Origin: Xanthomonas hortorum pv. pelargonii
GTDB taxonomy: Bacteria > Pseudomonadota > Gammaproteobacteria > Xanthomonadales > Xanthomonadaceae
Assembly (NCBI RefSeq): GCF_024499015.1
Contig: NZ_CP098604.1
Span: 5,146,001-5,210,000 of the forward strand
Direction of reading: 5' to 3'
DNA: 64,000 bases
Both the position numbers and the translations under genes were made by a program. Below, piece after piece: positions 20,106 to 29,028 of the stretch. How positions within the stretch are numbered: position 1 is the stretch's first letter; every line of letters begins with the position of its first letter. The notes beneath the pieces were generated by a model. It saw nothing but the letters and a program-made list of their open reading frames with translations, made no database searches and had not been told where the DNA came from.

Positions 20106-20792
20106 CTACGCGTTCTTGCTGGGCACAGGACTCATCGCCATGACGGCGGCTTCCAGACGGATCAGGTAATCGCTGAATCCGCCGGTGGCGCGGGCGTCGC
20201 GGCGGGCGCTGGTGTTGACGACCGGGGTGACCAGGCGCGCGATGTGCATGCCGGCGTCTTCCAGTGCGCAGACCAGGGCGACGTCTTCGCTGGAGGTGCG
20301 CGTGGAAAAACCGCCGGCGGCCAGATAGGCGGCTGCGCTCATGCCCAGGTTGGCGCCGTGCACATGCGGATGGCCGTCACAGCGGATTTCCGTGTCCATG
20401 AAGGCTTTGCGCGTCTCCGGCCGAAAGTCGCGCCAATCGCCGACCTCCACGACACCGCAGAACACATCGGCCGCACAGCCAAGCTGTGCCGACAGCCAGT
20501 CCGGTGGCACGCGGGTGTCGGCGTCGGTGAAGGCAAGCCAGCGCGCACCGCGGGAGATTGCCGCAGAAGCCGCTGCCGCACGCGCAATGCCGACGCCGCC
20601 GCTGGTCTTGAGCGTCATGGCGCCATGCGAACGGGCAATGCTACCAGTGAGGTCGGTGCAGCGGTCGAGCGCGACATGGATTTCCACGCGCTCGCCATAC
20701 AACTGCGGATGCCGGGCCGCCACCAGGATGGATTGTAGACACTGCCCAATCAGCGCTGCTTCGTTATGCGCCGGAATGGTCACCGCAATCAT
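20106..20792 (-). CDS. Glycosyltransferase family 2 protein
   Basis: From the ATG at 20792 the 228-residue protein begins MIAVTIPAHNEAALIGQCLQSI, the classic GT-A nucleotide-sugar-binding start. The metal-binding motif is in WLAFTDADTRVPPDWL, and ANLGMSAAAYLAAGGFSTRTSSEDVAL is the family's acceptor/catalytic region (ED). It has no membrane segment. It overlaps the upstream methyltransferase gene by four bases (ATGA) and is last in a four-gene cluster. Donor and acceptor are unknown. Confidence 0.85.
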   Translation of the reverse strand: MIAVTIPAHNEAALIGQCLQSILVAARHPQLYGERVEIHVALDRCTDLTGSIARSHGAMTLKTSGGVGIARAAAASAAISRGARWLAFTDADTRVPPDWLSAQLGCAADVFCGVVEVGDWRDFRPETRKAFMDTEIRCDGHPHVHGANLGMSAAAYLAAGGFSTRTSSEDVALVCALEDAGMHIARLVTPVVNTSARRDARATGGFSDYLIRLEAAVMAMSPVPSKNA

Positions 20793-21385
20793 CGCAGGCG
20801 CTCTTGTTGCGCAATCGACGGTCCGGCCATCCATGCCTGCAGCACGAAATCAGGGTCTTCATACGTGCACAGCGTCTGCAGCGCCAATGCATCGTTCAAT
20901 CCTTGATGCACCCGCTCTGCACTGCGCAGCGCGCCCTGGAAGTCGTGACGCCAATGACAGGCGACAAGGCAACCGCGCTCGCTGAGCGATTGCGCAAACA
21001 GTGCAGCGGTTTTTTCGAATGCGGCATCTTCCAGGTAGTAACCGACCTCACTGAACACGATCAGATCGAAGCTGCCATCCGGCCAATCCGCAGGATGCGC
21101 CGCTCGTTGCAGGGTCACATGGCGCATCTGGTCGACGCGCGCACTCGCCAGATCGACCGCCTGCTGAGAGAGATCGGTGGCCAGCAACGCGTCGCAGCGT
21201 TGCCCGAGTGCTGCAGTGAGTTCTCCGTTGGAACAGCCAAATTCCCAGCCTTTTGCAAAGCGCCGATAGGGCAGGGTGCCGAGCAGGATCTCGCGTTTGC
21301 GCTGCTCGTACCAACGCGAGCGATAGCCGAACGGGTCGTCGTCGGCATACAGCTGCTCGAAATGCGCGACGCTCAAGGCCGTCAT
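20789..21385 (-). CDS. SAM-dependent methyltransferase, NodS-like
   Basis: A 198-residue class I methyltransferase. Motif I is degenerate (GWEFGCSNGELTAALGQRCDALLATDLS), followed by SFDLIVFSEVGYYL (motif II/IV). The N-terminal DDPFGYRSRWYEQRKREILLGTLP and the overall length are typical of the NodS family, which N-methylates deacetylated amino sugars in rhizobial Nod factors. The gene overlaps both neighbours (PIG-L deacetylase upstream, GT2 downstream). That supports coordinated modification of one sugar-containing product. Confidence 0.82.
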   Translation of the reverse strand: MTALSVAHFEQLYADDDPFGYRSRWYEQRKREILLGTLPYRRFAKGWEFGCSNGELTAALGQRCDALLATDLSQQAVDLASARVDQMRHVTLQRAAHPADWPDGSFDLIVFSEVGYYLEDAAFEKTAALFAQSLSERGCLVACHWRHDFQGALRSAERVHQGLNDALALQTLCTYEDPDFVLQAWMAGPSIAQQERLR

Positions 21386-22143
21386 CGGATGAACACCTCA
21401 AAAGAGCGATCGAACCGTTCCAACACGTGCAATGGCAGGATCGGCGCCGCAACAGCCGGCGTGCACTGACCGATCTGCGTTGCGAAACACTGGATGGCCT
21501 GCCGCTTCGCCTCCATCACTGCGGGAGCCAGATCGAATCGGGTCGCACGTTCGTCGGTAAAGACGCCGTCGTCCGGTTGCGACCAATGCCAGGCCCAGAC
21601 CGGGTATTGCAGCAAGCGTGCACCGTGGGTGTCGCAGGCAGCCTTGGTGGCGCGCGACGCGGCTTCGTGATCGGGATGGCCGTCGCGTTGCCAGGTCACC
21701 AGCACAGTATCGTTTGCATCCAGCAAGCCGCCCACGGCCTCTGCAATGCGCGCCTCGCACGCAGCCAGTGCGCCGTCACCCAATGCAAGATGGATCAACG
21801 CGCCTGGCAACAGACCCAGATGTCGAACGGCTGCGTCCAGCTCCAGCCGACGCGCAGGGCCAAGCACATGCGGCGCCCAGCCCGGTTCGTCGGGATACGC
21901 CAGCTCGCCATCGGTGAGCGCAATAATCAGCACAGGTACACCAGCCGCGCGTGCAGCTGCGATGAGCCCACCGCAGCCAAGCACTTCATCGTCGGGGTGC
22001 GGCGCGACCACGACCAGCCGACGGCTGCCTTGCAGCAGTTGCGATAGCGAGCTGCGCGGCATGCCACTCAGACACGCTGCATCGCGCCACACCGACTCGG
22101 GTGTGCCTGCACCTTCGATTGCCTGGCCGGTCAAATCTTCCAT
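21382..22143 (-). CDS. PIG-L family deacetylase
   Basis: A 253-residue protein with the LmbE/PIG-L zinc site: LVVVAPHPDDEVLGCGG near residue 45 and WQRDGHPDHEAASR near residue 155. The family removes N-acetyl groups from GlcNAc-type sugars or similar amides. The start overlaps the end of the upstream acyl-CoA dehydrogenase-like gene by 13 bases, and its stop overlaps the methyltransferase start. All four genes are therefore probably one transcript. Confidence 0.87.
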   Translation of the reverse strand: MEDLTGQAIEGAGTPESVWRDAACLSGMPRSSLSQLLQGSRRLVVVAPHPDDEVLGCGGLIAAARAAGVPVLIIALTDGELAYPDEPGWAPHVLGPARRLELDAAVRHLGLLPGALIHLALGDGALAACEARIAEAVGGLLDANDTVLVTWQRDGHPDHEAASRATKAACDTHGARLLQYPVWAWHWSQPDDGVFTDERATRFDLAPAVMEAKRQAIQCFATQIGQCTPAVAAPILPLHVLERFDRSFEVFIR

Positions 22144-23126
22144 GCGAGATCCTGTTGATGGCAGAGCTCACCCAAGGCTTGCAGATCGCGTTCGCCATGG
22201 TGTTGTCGGATGAAGACCGACAAGTCGGCGCAGCGCTGTGCATGCACGCGGTCGCCGCAAAGCGGGCCGGGGCCCAGTGCACGACCAACCCGATCGAGCG
22301 TGTCGCGCGCCACTGCCTCGACAACACTGCGTACCTGCAGCACGCCGCGCATCTGCGGATCCTGCGGTTGTGCGTCAATCTGTTGCGCGAGCTGACGCAA
22401 CAACGCACCAGCAGCGGCCAGGCCTGCGTCGATGGCGCCCAGGTGCGCGGCGGCGTGCGGATCGCGGCGTACCCGAGACGCTGTGCGCAGCACATTGGCA
22501 ACGGCGTTGGTTGCGCCAAACCAGCATGCGGCGATGCCTGCACCACCATGCCAGAACCCTGGCCGTGTCAGATACGCATCGCTCGCTCCAACCCGCTGCG
22601 CGGGAACCCTGGTGAAGGTGACATTGGCGGTCTCGATGTCGCGCATGCCGATCGCCTGCCAGCCACTTGCATCGATCTGCACACCGGGTTGATTCAACGC
22701 CACCGCAAACAGACAGCTGGCACCGGCGTGCTGCGTGGTCACCAACGCGTGCGTGACCTGGGCCGCGCCAGAGCACCACGCCTTGGTTCCTTCGAGCGTG
22801 CTGCCGGTAAATCGCATATCCGAACCCGGTGGCTCCGCTGCCCACACAGCCCAGCGTTGCCCAGGTTCGATGACATCGACAGCCAGATCGGCGCAGATGG
22901 CCTGCGCGTCGTAATGCGCTTCCAGAAATTTGGCGACACACAAGTCTTCCGCAGCGATATCGGCGAGCAGCTGCCAGCGTTCGGTAGTTCGGCCGCGCCC
23001 TGGTAAAGGGAGCACAGGGTGATCGCGCAACCAACGTTGCAGCATTGATTGGTTGAGCCCGTTCTTTGCATCGTGGTTGTCAGGCGATAAAAAAGCTGGA
23101 TCGTTGGATGTAATGCGTGCGCTCAT
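22131..23126 (-). CDS. Acyl-CoA dehydrogenase-like protein
   Basis: From the ATG at 23126 (MSARITSNDPAFL) the product has 331 residues. It shows the beta-domain signatures of acyl-CoA dehydrogenases (WAVWAAEPPGSDMRFTGSTLEGTKAWCSGAAQVTHALVTT) and an alpha-helical C-terminal half. It is shorter than canonical enzymes (about 380 residues) and lacks an obvious catalytic Glu context, so oxidation of a non-CoA substrate is possible. It is first in the cluster with PIG-L, NodS-like and GT2 genes. Confidence 0.78.
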   Translation of the reverse strand: MSARITSNDPAFLSPDNHDAKNGLNQSMLQRWLRDHPVLPLPGRGRTTERWQLLADIAAEDLCVAKFLEAHYDAQAICADLAVDVIEPGQRWAVWAAEPPGSDMRFTGSTLEGTKAWCSGAAQVTHALVTTQHAGASCLFAVALNQPGVQIDASGWQAIGMRDIETANVTFTRVPAQRVGASDAYLTRPGFWHGGAGIAACWFGATNAVANVLRTASRVRRDPHAAAHLGAIDAGLAAAGALLRQLAQQIDAQPQDPQMRGVLQVRSVVEAVARDTLDRVGRALGPGPLCGDRVHAQRCADLSVFIRQHHGERDLQALGELCHQQDLAWKI

Positions 23127-23235
23127 CGCAAGGAAGCTAAGCAGCGAGTGGTGCAAAGCGTGTGAGGCGCTCAACCGATGACATCGCTGCGAAGCGGACC
23201 ATGCAATTGGGGGCCGCGCTGCAGCCGCCCTGTTT

Positions 23236-23604
23236 CTAGTGCCCCACGAACGCCTCAATCTGTTGCACCAGACCACGGCGCGTGTAGGGTTTGCTCAGGA
23301 AGATGGTGCGCTCGGGCAGCCCGTTGGGCGAGCGGCCCAGACCGGAGGTGAGGATGGCTGGCACATTGTTGCCATTGGAGCGCAGGTAAGAGATGAGACC
23401 ATAGCCGTCCAGCAGGCCCGGCATTTGAAGGTCGGTAAAGAGCAGGTCGATGCCCGGATGGTTGTCGATATGTTCGAGCGCTTCCTGGGCGTCTACAGCA
23501 GTCACAACCGCATATCCAACATCCGACAGCAACAGCGAAGCGATCTCAAGGGTGTCAACATCGTCGTCGACCACGAGGATCAGTTTTTCGTTCTTGAATT
23601 CCAT
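23236..23604 (-). CDS. Single-domain (CheY-like) response regulator
   Basis: A 122-residue receiver domain: ILVVDDDVDTLE acidic pocket, phospho-acceptor Asp in LLFTDLQMPG, Thr/Ser in AILTSGLG and Lys in FLSKPYTRRGL. There is no output domain. It is divergent from a histidine kinase gene whose start is 56 bases away, so the two probably form a signalling pair using a shared promoter region. Confidence 0.88.
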   Translation of the reverse strand: MEFKNEKLILVVDDDVDTLEIASLLLSDVGYAVVTAVDAQEALEHIDNHPGIDLLFTDLQMPGLLDGYGLISYLRSNGNNVPAILTSGLGRSPNGLPERTIFLSKPYTRRGLVQQIEAFVGH

Positions 23605-23660
23605 AAAGCAGGTGTTCTAAGGATGCCCGCACCACATTACGGTCCCGACGCGAAAGGCAT

Positions 23661-24947
23661 GTGATCGATTTGAGCACGATGAACACAACGCAGGATTTCC
23701 CCGATCATCGCTACCGGCAAGTGGTCGAACTCTCGCTGGATTCCATCAAGGAGATTTCGCTGGATGGGCGTGTCAAATTCGTCAACGCGCATGGTCTGGC
23801 ACGCGTGGCGGCAGAGCATGCCAGGTCCATTGTGGGCGAGCTTTGGTCGTCGTTGTGGCCTGAAGAATTCAGGCCACGCGTGGAAGATGCGCTTGCGGCT
23901 GCTGGTCAAGGAATGATTCGTCAATTCGAGATCGAATGCACCAGCGCAGATGGCCAACACCAGTTCTGGCTGGTATCCACCAGCCCACTGCGCGATGCGC
24001 ACGGTGGTATCGAGGGCGTGCTTGCGGTCAATCGCGACATCACCGAGCGCCGGCAATCGCAGCAAGCGCTACGCACGCTCAACCAGACGCTGAGCGCCCA
24101 CAACGACCCGCTGATCAGACAAAGCGAACTGGCAGACGCGATAGGCCACGAACTTCACGGCGACATGGGCGACGAGCGTGCCGTCGAGGACGAGCTGGAC
24201 ATCGCACGTGCAGCCCAGCGACTGGCCGAGACCGTGGCCGAGCGGGCGCAGGAGGGAGAGGCCGTTGGGCAATTGCTGGCAGGGGTGGTCCACGACCTCA
24301 ATAACGTGCTGCAAACCGCGGGCGCTGCCATCGAAGTGGTTCAGTCTCGCGGCGCTGTCATCGCCGAAGACAGGAAGATTCTGCGCATGGCCGAGGGCGC
24401 TTTGCAGCAGGGCTCGATCATGGCGCAGCGGCTGCTGGGGTTCGCGCGCAATCACCCGTACGCACCCGAAGAGGTGGATCTGAACGAGCTGGTCGCACGG
24501 CTGCTGCCCTTGCTGCAACAGGCAGCGGGTAACAAGGTGTCTATCGAGTGGACACCGGCAGCGATCAGGAGCGTGGTGTTGGTCGATCCGCACACATTGG
24601 AACGCGCGCTTTTGAATCTGGTGATCAATGCACGCGATGTCTGTGGCGAGCACGGCAAGGTCGGTATCGCCGTGGCACAGTGCACGCTTGCCGATACCGA
24701 CGAGGTAAGCGCTCGCCGCAGTGGCGACTACGTCACCATTGCTGTCAGCGACAACGGCAGCGGTATTACGCCCGAGGTACGTGAGCATTTGTTCGACGCC
24801 TACTTCACAACGAAGCCGGCGGGGAAGGGCACCGGCTTGGGCTTGGCGCAAGTCGACGGCGCAGTGAGGCAGGCCAATGGGTTCATCGATGTGACATCCG
24901 AGCCCGGGCAGGGCGCGTGCTTCACGTTGGGGTTCCCTGCAGTTTGA
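23661..24947 (+). CDS. PAS-containing cytoplasmic histidine kinase
   Basis: The 428-residue protein has no membrane segments. A PAS domain occupies about residues 15-135 (ending DITERRQSQQ). A linker follows, then the phospho-acceptor region LLAGVVHDLNNVLQTAGAAIE with an HDLNN-type H-box, and a HATPase with LVINARD, VSDNGSGI and GKGTGLGLAQVDG. The HDLNN box is usual in kinases that work with stand-alone receivers, which fits the divergent CheY-like gene. The GTG start is chosen because of GAAAGG upstream; ATG at 23679 is the alternative. Confidence 0.86.
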   Translation: MIDLSTMNTTQDFPDHRYRQVVELSLDSIKEISLDGRVKFVNAHGLARVAAEHARSIVGELWSSLWPEEFRPRVEDALAAAGQGMIRQFEIECTSADGQHQFWLVSTSPLRDAHGGIEGVLAVNRDITERRQSQQALRTLNQTLSAHNDPLIRQSELADAIGHELHGDMGDERAVEDELDIARAAQRLAETVAERAQEGEAVGQLLAGVVHDLNNVLQTAGAAIEVVQSRGAVIAEDRKILRMAEGALQQGSIMAQRLLGFARNHPYAPEEVDLNELVARLLPLLQQAAGNKVSIEWTPAAIRSVVLVDPHTLERALLNLVINARDVCGEHGKVGIAVAQCTLADTDEVSARRSGDYVTIAVSDNGSGITPEVREHLFDAYFTTKPAGKGTGLGLAQVDGAVRQANGFIDVTSEPGQGACFTLGFPAV

Positions 24948-25060
24948 CTGCTCTGGCCAGGTTGAGGCATCGCCACCGGGCAAGACTCCCGTACATCTAC
25001 AGAATCGAGCTTGGGTGGGTCTTCATCGATCGACACGATGCCTCGAACGGCGCACCCATG

Positions 25061-25348
25061 TCAGCTGTCTTCAAGAATGCCCAACGCCGAGAGCTTGCAT
25101 CTGCCCATCCATTGCCTAGCGTAATGCCTCGCAGCAAGTTGGGTATCGAATCTGACATCCGGCGGTTTGTAACCGCGCAGGGTGATGCCATCTTCGAAAG
25201 AGACAAGAATTTCCGGAGCGTACAAGGCACCTGCCGGCGCCGTGTGCGCCGTCAATCGGTAGTGACCGATGTTCCGGATCATGGTGAGCCCCATACACAC
25301 CTCAGTGCCTGCATTGAGCGGCTTGAACCAGTAAGGCTTGCCCAGCAA
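25061..25348 (-). CDS. Small hypothetical protein, possibly 5'-truncated
   Basis: The frame encodes a plausible globular sequence (FKPLNAGTEVCMGLTMIRNI, GHYRLTAHTAPAGALYAPEI). The only start codon near its 5' end is TTG, and credible protein sequence (KISAQSGIDNFLLGKPYW) continues upstream to an in-frame stop without ATG or GTG. It may be the tail of a broken gene. Overlapping plus-strand frames look non-coding. I do not recognise a family. Confidence 0.4.
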   Translation of the reverse strand: MLGKPYWFKPLNAGTEVCMGLTMIRNIGHYRLTAHTAPAGALYAPEILVSFEDGITLRGYKPPDVRFDTQLAARHYARQWMGRCKLSALGILEDS

Positions 25349-25824
25349 GAAGTTGTCGATTCCAGATTGGGCGCTAATTTTGCAACTTGCAAGGAATCAA
25401 CGAGCTTCATTGCTGCTGTTTGCAATGAAGCTTTAAACACGGCAGATCGCATACTGCACAGGTCGCTCTTAGATAAAAGGATTCATAAAGCAGCGGAACG
25501 ATTTCATTGCCGGGCTTGTTACTCGATACAGCCAGCGGTGGCGATTAGAAATTGATCAACCAAATGGTGTTCCGAAAGCAATCCACCGCAAATAAAATCG
25601 CAACACACAGCGGACCTCGATCAACAAAAACTACTCACCACGCATCATTGCTGACGTGAATCCGGACTCGAGGCGTGTGCACGTTGTGTGAGATGGCTGA
25701 CATCAAATCCTTGAAACTTGCAGAGCCAGCTAGGTGCAAGCTTGACGCCACCCAACCGGCACGCAAAGCGTGAGCTGCCATCGACTCACAACACCGCGAC
25801 GGTCCACAGACGATCATTGCGCGC
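25349..25824. other. Intergenic region, no supported gene
   Basis: The 476 bases between two small hypothetical genes are AT-richer than average and lack a coding frame with a start and ribosome-binding site. The only structure seen is a 10-bp inverted repeat at 25403-25432. Confidence 0.5.
25403..25432. repeat. Perfect 10-bp inverted repeat (hairpin)
   Basis: AGCTTCATTG and CAATGAAGCT flank a 10-base loop and are followed by TTTAA. It could be a weak terminator or a protein-binding palindrome. Confidence 0.5.
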
Positions 25825-26136
25825 ATGAACAGCAGTAGCCAGATCTCGGTGCGCGCATTTTCCGCTGCACCCAAGAACACCGCGAGCGATGCCAGCAGTC
25901 TCATCGAAGTGCATCTGTCCAGCAGCCCGGATCCGCGCTGGCGTGCCTGCTTCAACTTTGTCCTGCAAGGCCGGGAGATCGCGTACCTGCAGGACAAGCC
26001 GGTGTTCGACCACGCGAGCTTCAAGGCCACGCTGTTGCCCGGATACGCGGATTCCTTCCGGCAGGAACTGCCAGAGCTCATCGCAGCGGCAAGCGCGCTT
26101 GCGCGTGCCCAGACCAACAAAGACGCCAGCCGCTAG
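25825..26136 (+). CDS. Small hypothetical protein
   Basis: 103 codons with a polar N-terminus and a compact middle (LIEVHLSSSPDPRWRACFNFVLQGREIAYLQDKPVFD), then a helical end. The frame looks coding, unlike the overlapping minus frames. There is no signal peptide or known motif and the ribosome-binding site is weak. It lies 78 bases ahead of the DUF2231-like gene. Function unknown. Confidence 0.45.
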   Translation: MNSSSQISVRAFSAAPKNTASDASSLIEVHLSSSPDPRWRACFNFVLQGREIAYLQDKPVFDHASFKATLLPGYADSFRQELPELIAAASALARAQTNKDASR

Positions 26137-26214
26137 CATCCACATTGCGCTTCTCATCACATGCCCGCTGGCAGCATCAAGCCACGTCCAGACCTCGCCC
26201 CCAATGAGTCCGCC

Positions 26215-26631
26215 ATGAATTCAACTGCGCTTCCCGCCCGGTCCTGGGCAATCCACCCATTCCATGCCGCCGTGCTCGGTGGCGTGTGGCCACTGTTTCT
26301 CGGCGCGCTACTGAGCGACTACGCTTACTGGAGCACTTACCAGATCCAGTGGAGCAACTTTGCCTCCTGGCTGCTGGTCGCGGCGATGGTGCTGACCAGC
26401 ATTGCGCTGGTGTGCGCGATCGTTGGATTCGCGCGTGGAAGCCGCAACGTCATCTACATCATCGCGCTCGGCGCGGCATGGATCGTGGGCTTTTTCGATG
26501 CCTTGCATCATGCGCGTGACGCCTGGGCAGTGATGCCGGCGGCACTGGTGTTTTCGGCGATCGCAGCCGCGTTTGCGTTGGTCGCAACCTGGGCGGGATT
26601 GTCCGGCCTGCGCGTAGGAGGTGCACGATGA
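26215..26631 (+). CDS. DUF2231-like four-helix inner-membrane protein
   Basis: From the ATG at 26215 (MNSTALPARSWAIHPFHAAVLGGVWPLFLGALLSDYAYW) the 138 residues form four membrane helices. The conserved N-terminal IHP...(G)...P pattern is that of DUF2231 predicted membrane proteins. It overlaps the following sugar-dehydrogenase lipoprotein gene by four bases (ATGA). The pair probably functions together, perhaps passing electrons from the periplasmic enzyme. The electron-transfer role is inference. Confidence 0.75.
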   Translation: MNSTALPARSWAIHPFHAAVLGGVWPLFLGALLSDYAYWSTYQIQWSNFASWLLVAAMVLTSIALVCAIVGFARGSRNVIYIIALGAAWIVGFFDALHHARDAWAVMPAALVFSAIAAAFALVATWAGLSGLRVGGAR

Positions 26632-27977
26632 AGCGTCAAACCATCACGATCATTGCAGTGTCCGTGCTCGCTGCAGCACTGGCCGCCTGCAACAAGGCGC
26701 CCGAGCTCAATCAGCGTGGCGCTACTCCGGAGCTGCCGGAACCGGACCGCGGGCTGATGCCCGACATGACCATCGCCAAGCCCACCGCGTGGGGCGACCG
26801 GCGTCCGACCGTGCCAGCCGGCTACCGCATCGCTGCGATCGCCACCGACCTGGGCATTCCGCGCCAGACCCTGGTGTTGCCCAATGGCGACATTCTGGTG
26901 GCCGAGGGTCGCGGTGGCGGCGCGCCCAATCTCAAGCCCAAGGACGTGATTGCCGGCGCGATCAAGGCCAAGGGCAATACGTCGGTCAAGAGCGGCAACC
27001 GGCTGACCTTGTTGCGCGATGCCAATGGCGACGGCACCTATGAACTGAAGACCGTGTTCGCCGACAAACTTAACGCACCTTACGGGCTCGCACTGATCGG
27101 CAATGCGCTCTATGTCGCCAACCAGGATGCGTTGGTGCGCTTCGACTATCGCGAAGGGCAGACCAAGGCGAGCGGCGCGCCGGCCAAGGTCACCGACTTG
27201 CCCTCGGCCATCAACCATCACTGGACCAAGGCGCTGACGGCCAGTGCCGACGGGCGCTACCTGTATGTGGCGATCGGCTCCAACAGCAACATCACCGAGC
27301 GCGGCATGGCGGTGGAGATCGATCGCGCGCAGATCTGGCAGGTGGATCCGGCAACCGGTGCGCACAAGCCCTACGCGACCGGCATCCGCAACCCCACCGC
27401 ACTGGCGATCCAGCCTGGCAGCGGTGCGTTGTGGGCCGTGGTGAACGAGCGCGATGAAATCGGCCCGAACCTGGTTCCCGATTATCTGACCTCGGTGCGC
27501 GAAGGCGGCTTCTACGGCTGGCCTTACAGCTATTGGGGCAAGCATGTGGACACACGGGTGATGCCGCAGGATCCGCAAAAGGTCGCATCGGCCATCGTTC
27601 CTGACTACGCGTTGGGCTCGCATGTCGCTGCACTCGGCGTTGCATTTTCATCTGCAGCGATGGGGACGCAGTTTGCCGACGGTGTGTTCGTTGGCGAACA
27701 CGGCAGCTGGAACCGCGACCCACCGGTCGGATACAAAGTGGTGTTCGTGCCGTTCCGCGATGGTCGCCCGGCAGGCGATGCGATCGACTTCGTCTCCGGC
27801 TTCCATGGCGACGATGGCCTGACTCGCGGCCGTCCGGTCGGCGTCACTGTCGACCCACGTGGTGCGCTGATCGTTGCTGACGACCTGGCCAATACCATCT
27901 GGCGGGTCACGCCTGATGCCGCGCCCAACGCCGTGCCGAATCCCGCACCTGAGGCGGCGCCCGCTTCACCAAACTAA
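26628..27977 (+). CDS. PQQ-dependent sugar (sorbosone) dehydrogenase family lipoprotein
   Basis: A 449-residue protein with a lipobox (VLAAALAAC) and a six-bladed beta-propeller of the glucose/sorbosone dehydrogenase family: LPNGDILVAEGRGGG, LNAPYGLAL, GRYLYVAIGSNSNITERGMAVEIDRAQIW, GIRNPTALAIQP, NERDEIGPNLVPDYLTSVREGGFYGWPY and GEHGSWNRDPPVGYKV. It is expected in the periplasm and anchored to a membrane. The propeller binds PQQ and Ca2+ in characterised members. The substrate is not predictable here. Confidence 0.88.
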   Translation: MKRQTITIIAVSVLAAALAACNKAPELNQRGATPELPEPDRGLMPDMTIAKPTAWGDRRPTVPAGYRIAAIATDLGIPRQTLVLPNGDILVAEGRGGGAPNLKPKDVIAGAIKAKGNTSVKSGNRLTLLRDANGDGTYELKTVFADKLNAPYGLALIGNALYVANQDALVRFDYREGQTKASGAPAKVTDLPSAINHHWTKALTASADGRYLYVAIGSNSNITERGMAVEIDRAQIWQVDPATGAHKPYATGIRNPTALAIQPGSGALWAVVNERDEIGPNLVPDYLTSVREGGFYGWPYSYWGKHVDTRVMPQDPQKVASAIVPDYALGSHVAALGVAFSSAAMGTQFADGVFVGEHGSWNRDPPVGYKVVFVPFRDGRPAGDAIDFVSGFHGDDGLTRGRPVGVTVDPRGALIVADDLANTIWRVTPDAAPNAVPNPAPEAAPASPN

Positions 27978-28003
27978 GCGGCGCAGCGACTCACTTCACT
28001 GCC

Positions 28004-28033
28004 AATGCCCGGTTCCGCAAGGAGCCGGGCATT
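28004..28033. terminator. Hairpin terminator between convergent genes
   Basis: AATGCCCGG/CCGGGCATT arms (28004-28012 and 28025-28033) sit after the stop of the sugar dehydrogenase and before the stop of the convergent Usp gene. There is no long T-run, so efficiency is uncertain. Confidence 0.6.
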
Positions 28034-28075
28034 GACGTGTCTGAAACCACAAAAACAGCTGGCCTGTTGCGATCC

Positions 28076-29014
28076 TCACCCATGCAGCTGAAGACGCTGC
28101 ACGCGTGCAAGCAGCCGGCTCGCCAGACCAGGCTCTTGCCCCTCAAGCGACGGCCCCATCGGGACCCGCAATGCCGGAGCGCGCAGCCGGCCGGGTGGCA
28201 GGCAGATCAACACGCACGGCGTCTTCGCCAATGCGGCATGCAGCGAGGAGCGCCAGACACCGCGACGCACCACGGCATCGTGTTCGACCACCAGCACATC
28301 GGCGCGGGCACGTTTAAGCAAGCTGGCGATTTCGCGCCGTGGGTTGCCGACCGCCACGTGGATGCGCACGCGTAAGTCGTCGTCCTGCAACTGCGCGGCA
28401 AGCTCGCTCAGCCAATGGCTGGCTGCCGATTCGGTCAAGGGTTGGTCGTTGAACAGGCTGTCCATCAGCAAGCCCTCGCTGATGTCTGGCATCACATGCA
28501 GCAGATGCAGGTCTGCGCCGCGACGACGTGCCAGCGCCGCCGCATCGCGCAAGGAGTCCAGGCTGGTTTCGCGGCCGGTGATCCAGCAGGCGACATGCCC
28601 ACCCACTGCGCCATCGCGCGGCAGCGCCTCGGCGTAGGGCAGGGTCAGCATCGGCGTGGCCACGCGCTGCAGCACCCGTGCACGCAGGGAGACATGCAGC
28701 GGCCGCGGCAGGCCGGTGCGTTCGGAGGGCGGCATGATCAGCAGCGCATCGTTGCGGCTGCGGCAGAACGAGACGATACCGGCCGCCGCCGGGCCGCTGC
28801 TGAGCGCACGTTCGCAGCCTGGGTAGTTGGACGCTTCGGCAAAGAAGGAGTCCAGCGATTGTTGCGCCTGCGCACGCTTGCCCTTGGCATGCACGTGCAG
28901 GATGGTCAGGCGTGCACGCAGGCGGTCGACCAATTGCGCCACCGTCGGGATCGCGGCATGGCAGGTCTCGGAAAAGTTGGTGGCAAAGATCAGCTGGGTG
29001 GGCGTGGTTTGCAT
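28076..29014 (-). CDS. Universal stress protein with tandem Usp domains
   Basis: From the ATG at 29014 (MQTTPTQLIFATNFSETCHAAI) the 312-residue protein has two Usp-type domains. The first runs to about residue 140, and the second starts near HVACWITGRETSLDSLRDAAALARRRG and contains VAVGNPRREIASLLKRARADVLVVEH. The canonical GxxGxxxG ATP loop is weak in both. The frame stays open far upstream, but that part overlaps the bestrophin gene out of frame. The gene is 14 bases downstream of bestrophin and likely cotranscribed. Confidence 0.82.
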   Translation of the reverse strand: MQTTPTQLIFATNFSETCHAAIPTVAQLVDRLRARLTILHVHAKGKRAQAQQSLDSFFAEASNYPGCERALSSGPAAAGIVSFCRSRNDALLIMPPSERTGLPRPLHVSLRARVLQRVATPMLTLPYAEALPRDGAVGGHVACWITGRETSLDSLRDAAALARRRGADLHLLHVMPDISEGLLMDSLFNDQPLTESAASHWLSELAAQLQDDDLRVRIHVAVGNPRREIASLLKRARADVLVVEHDAVVRRGVWRSSLHAALAKTPCVLICLPPGRLRAPALRVPMGPSLEGQEPGLASRLLARVQRLQLHG

Positions 29015-29028
29015 GGCTGTGTCCCTGG

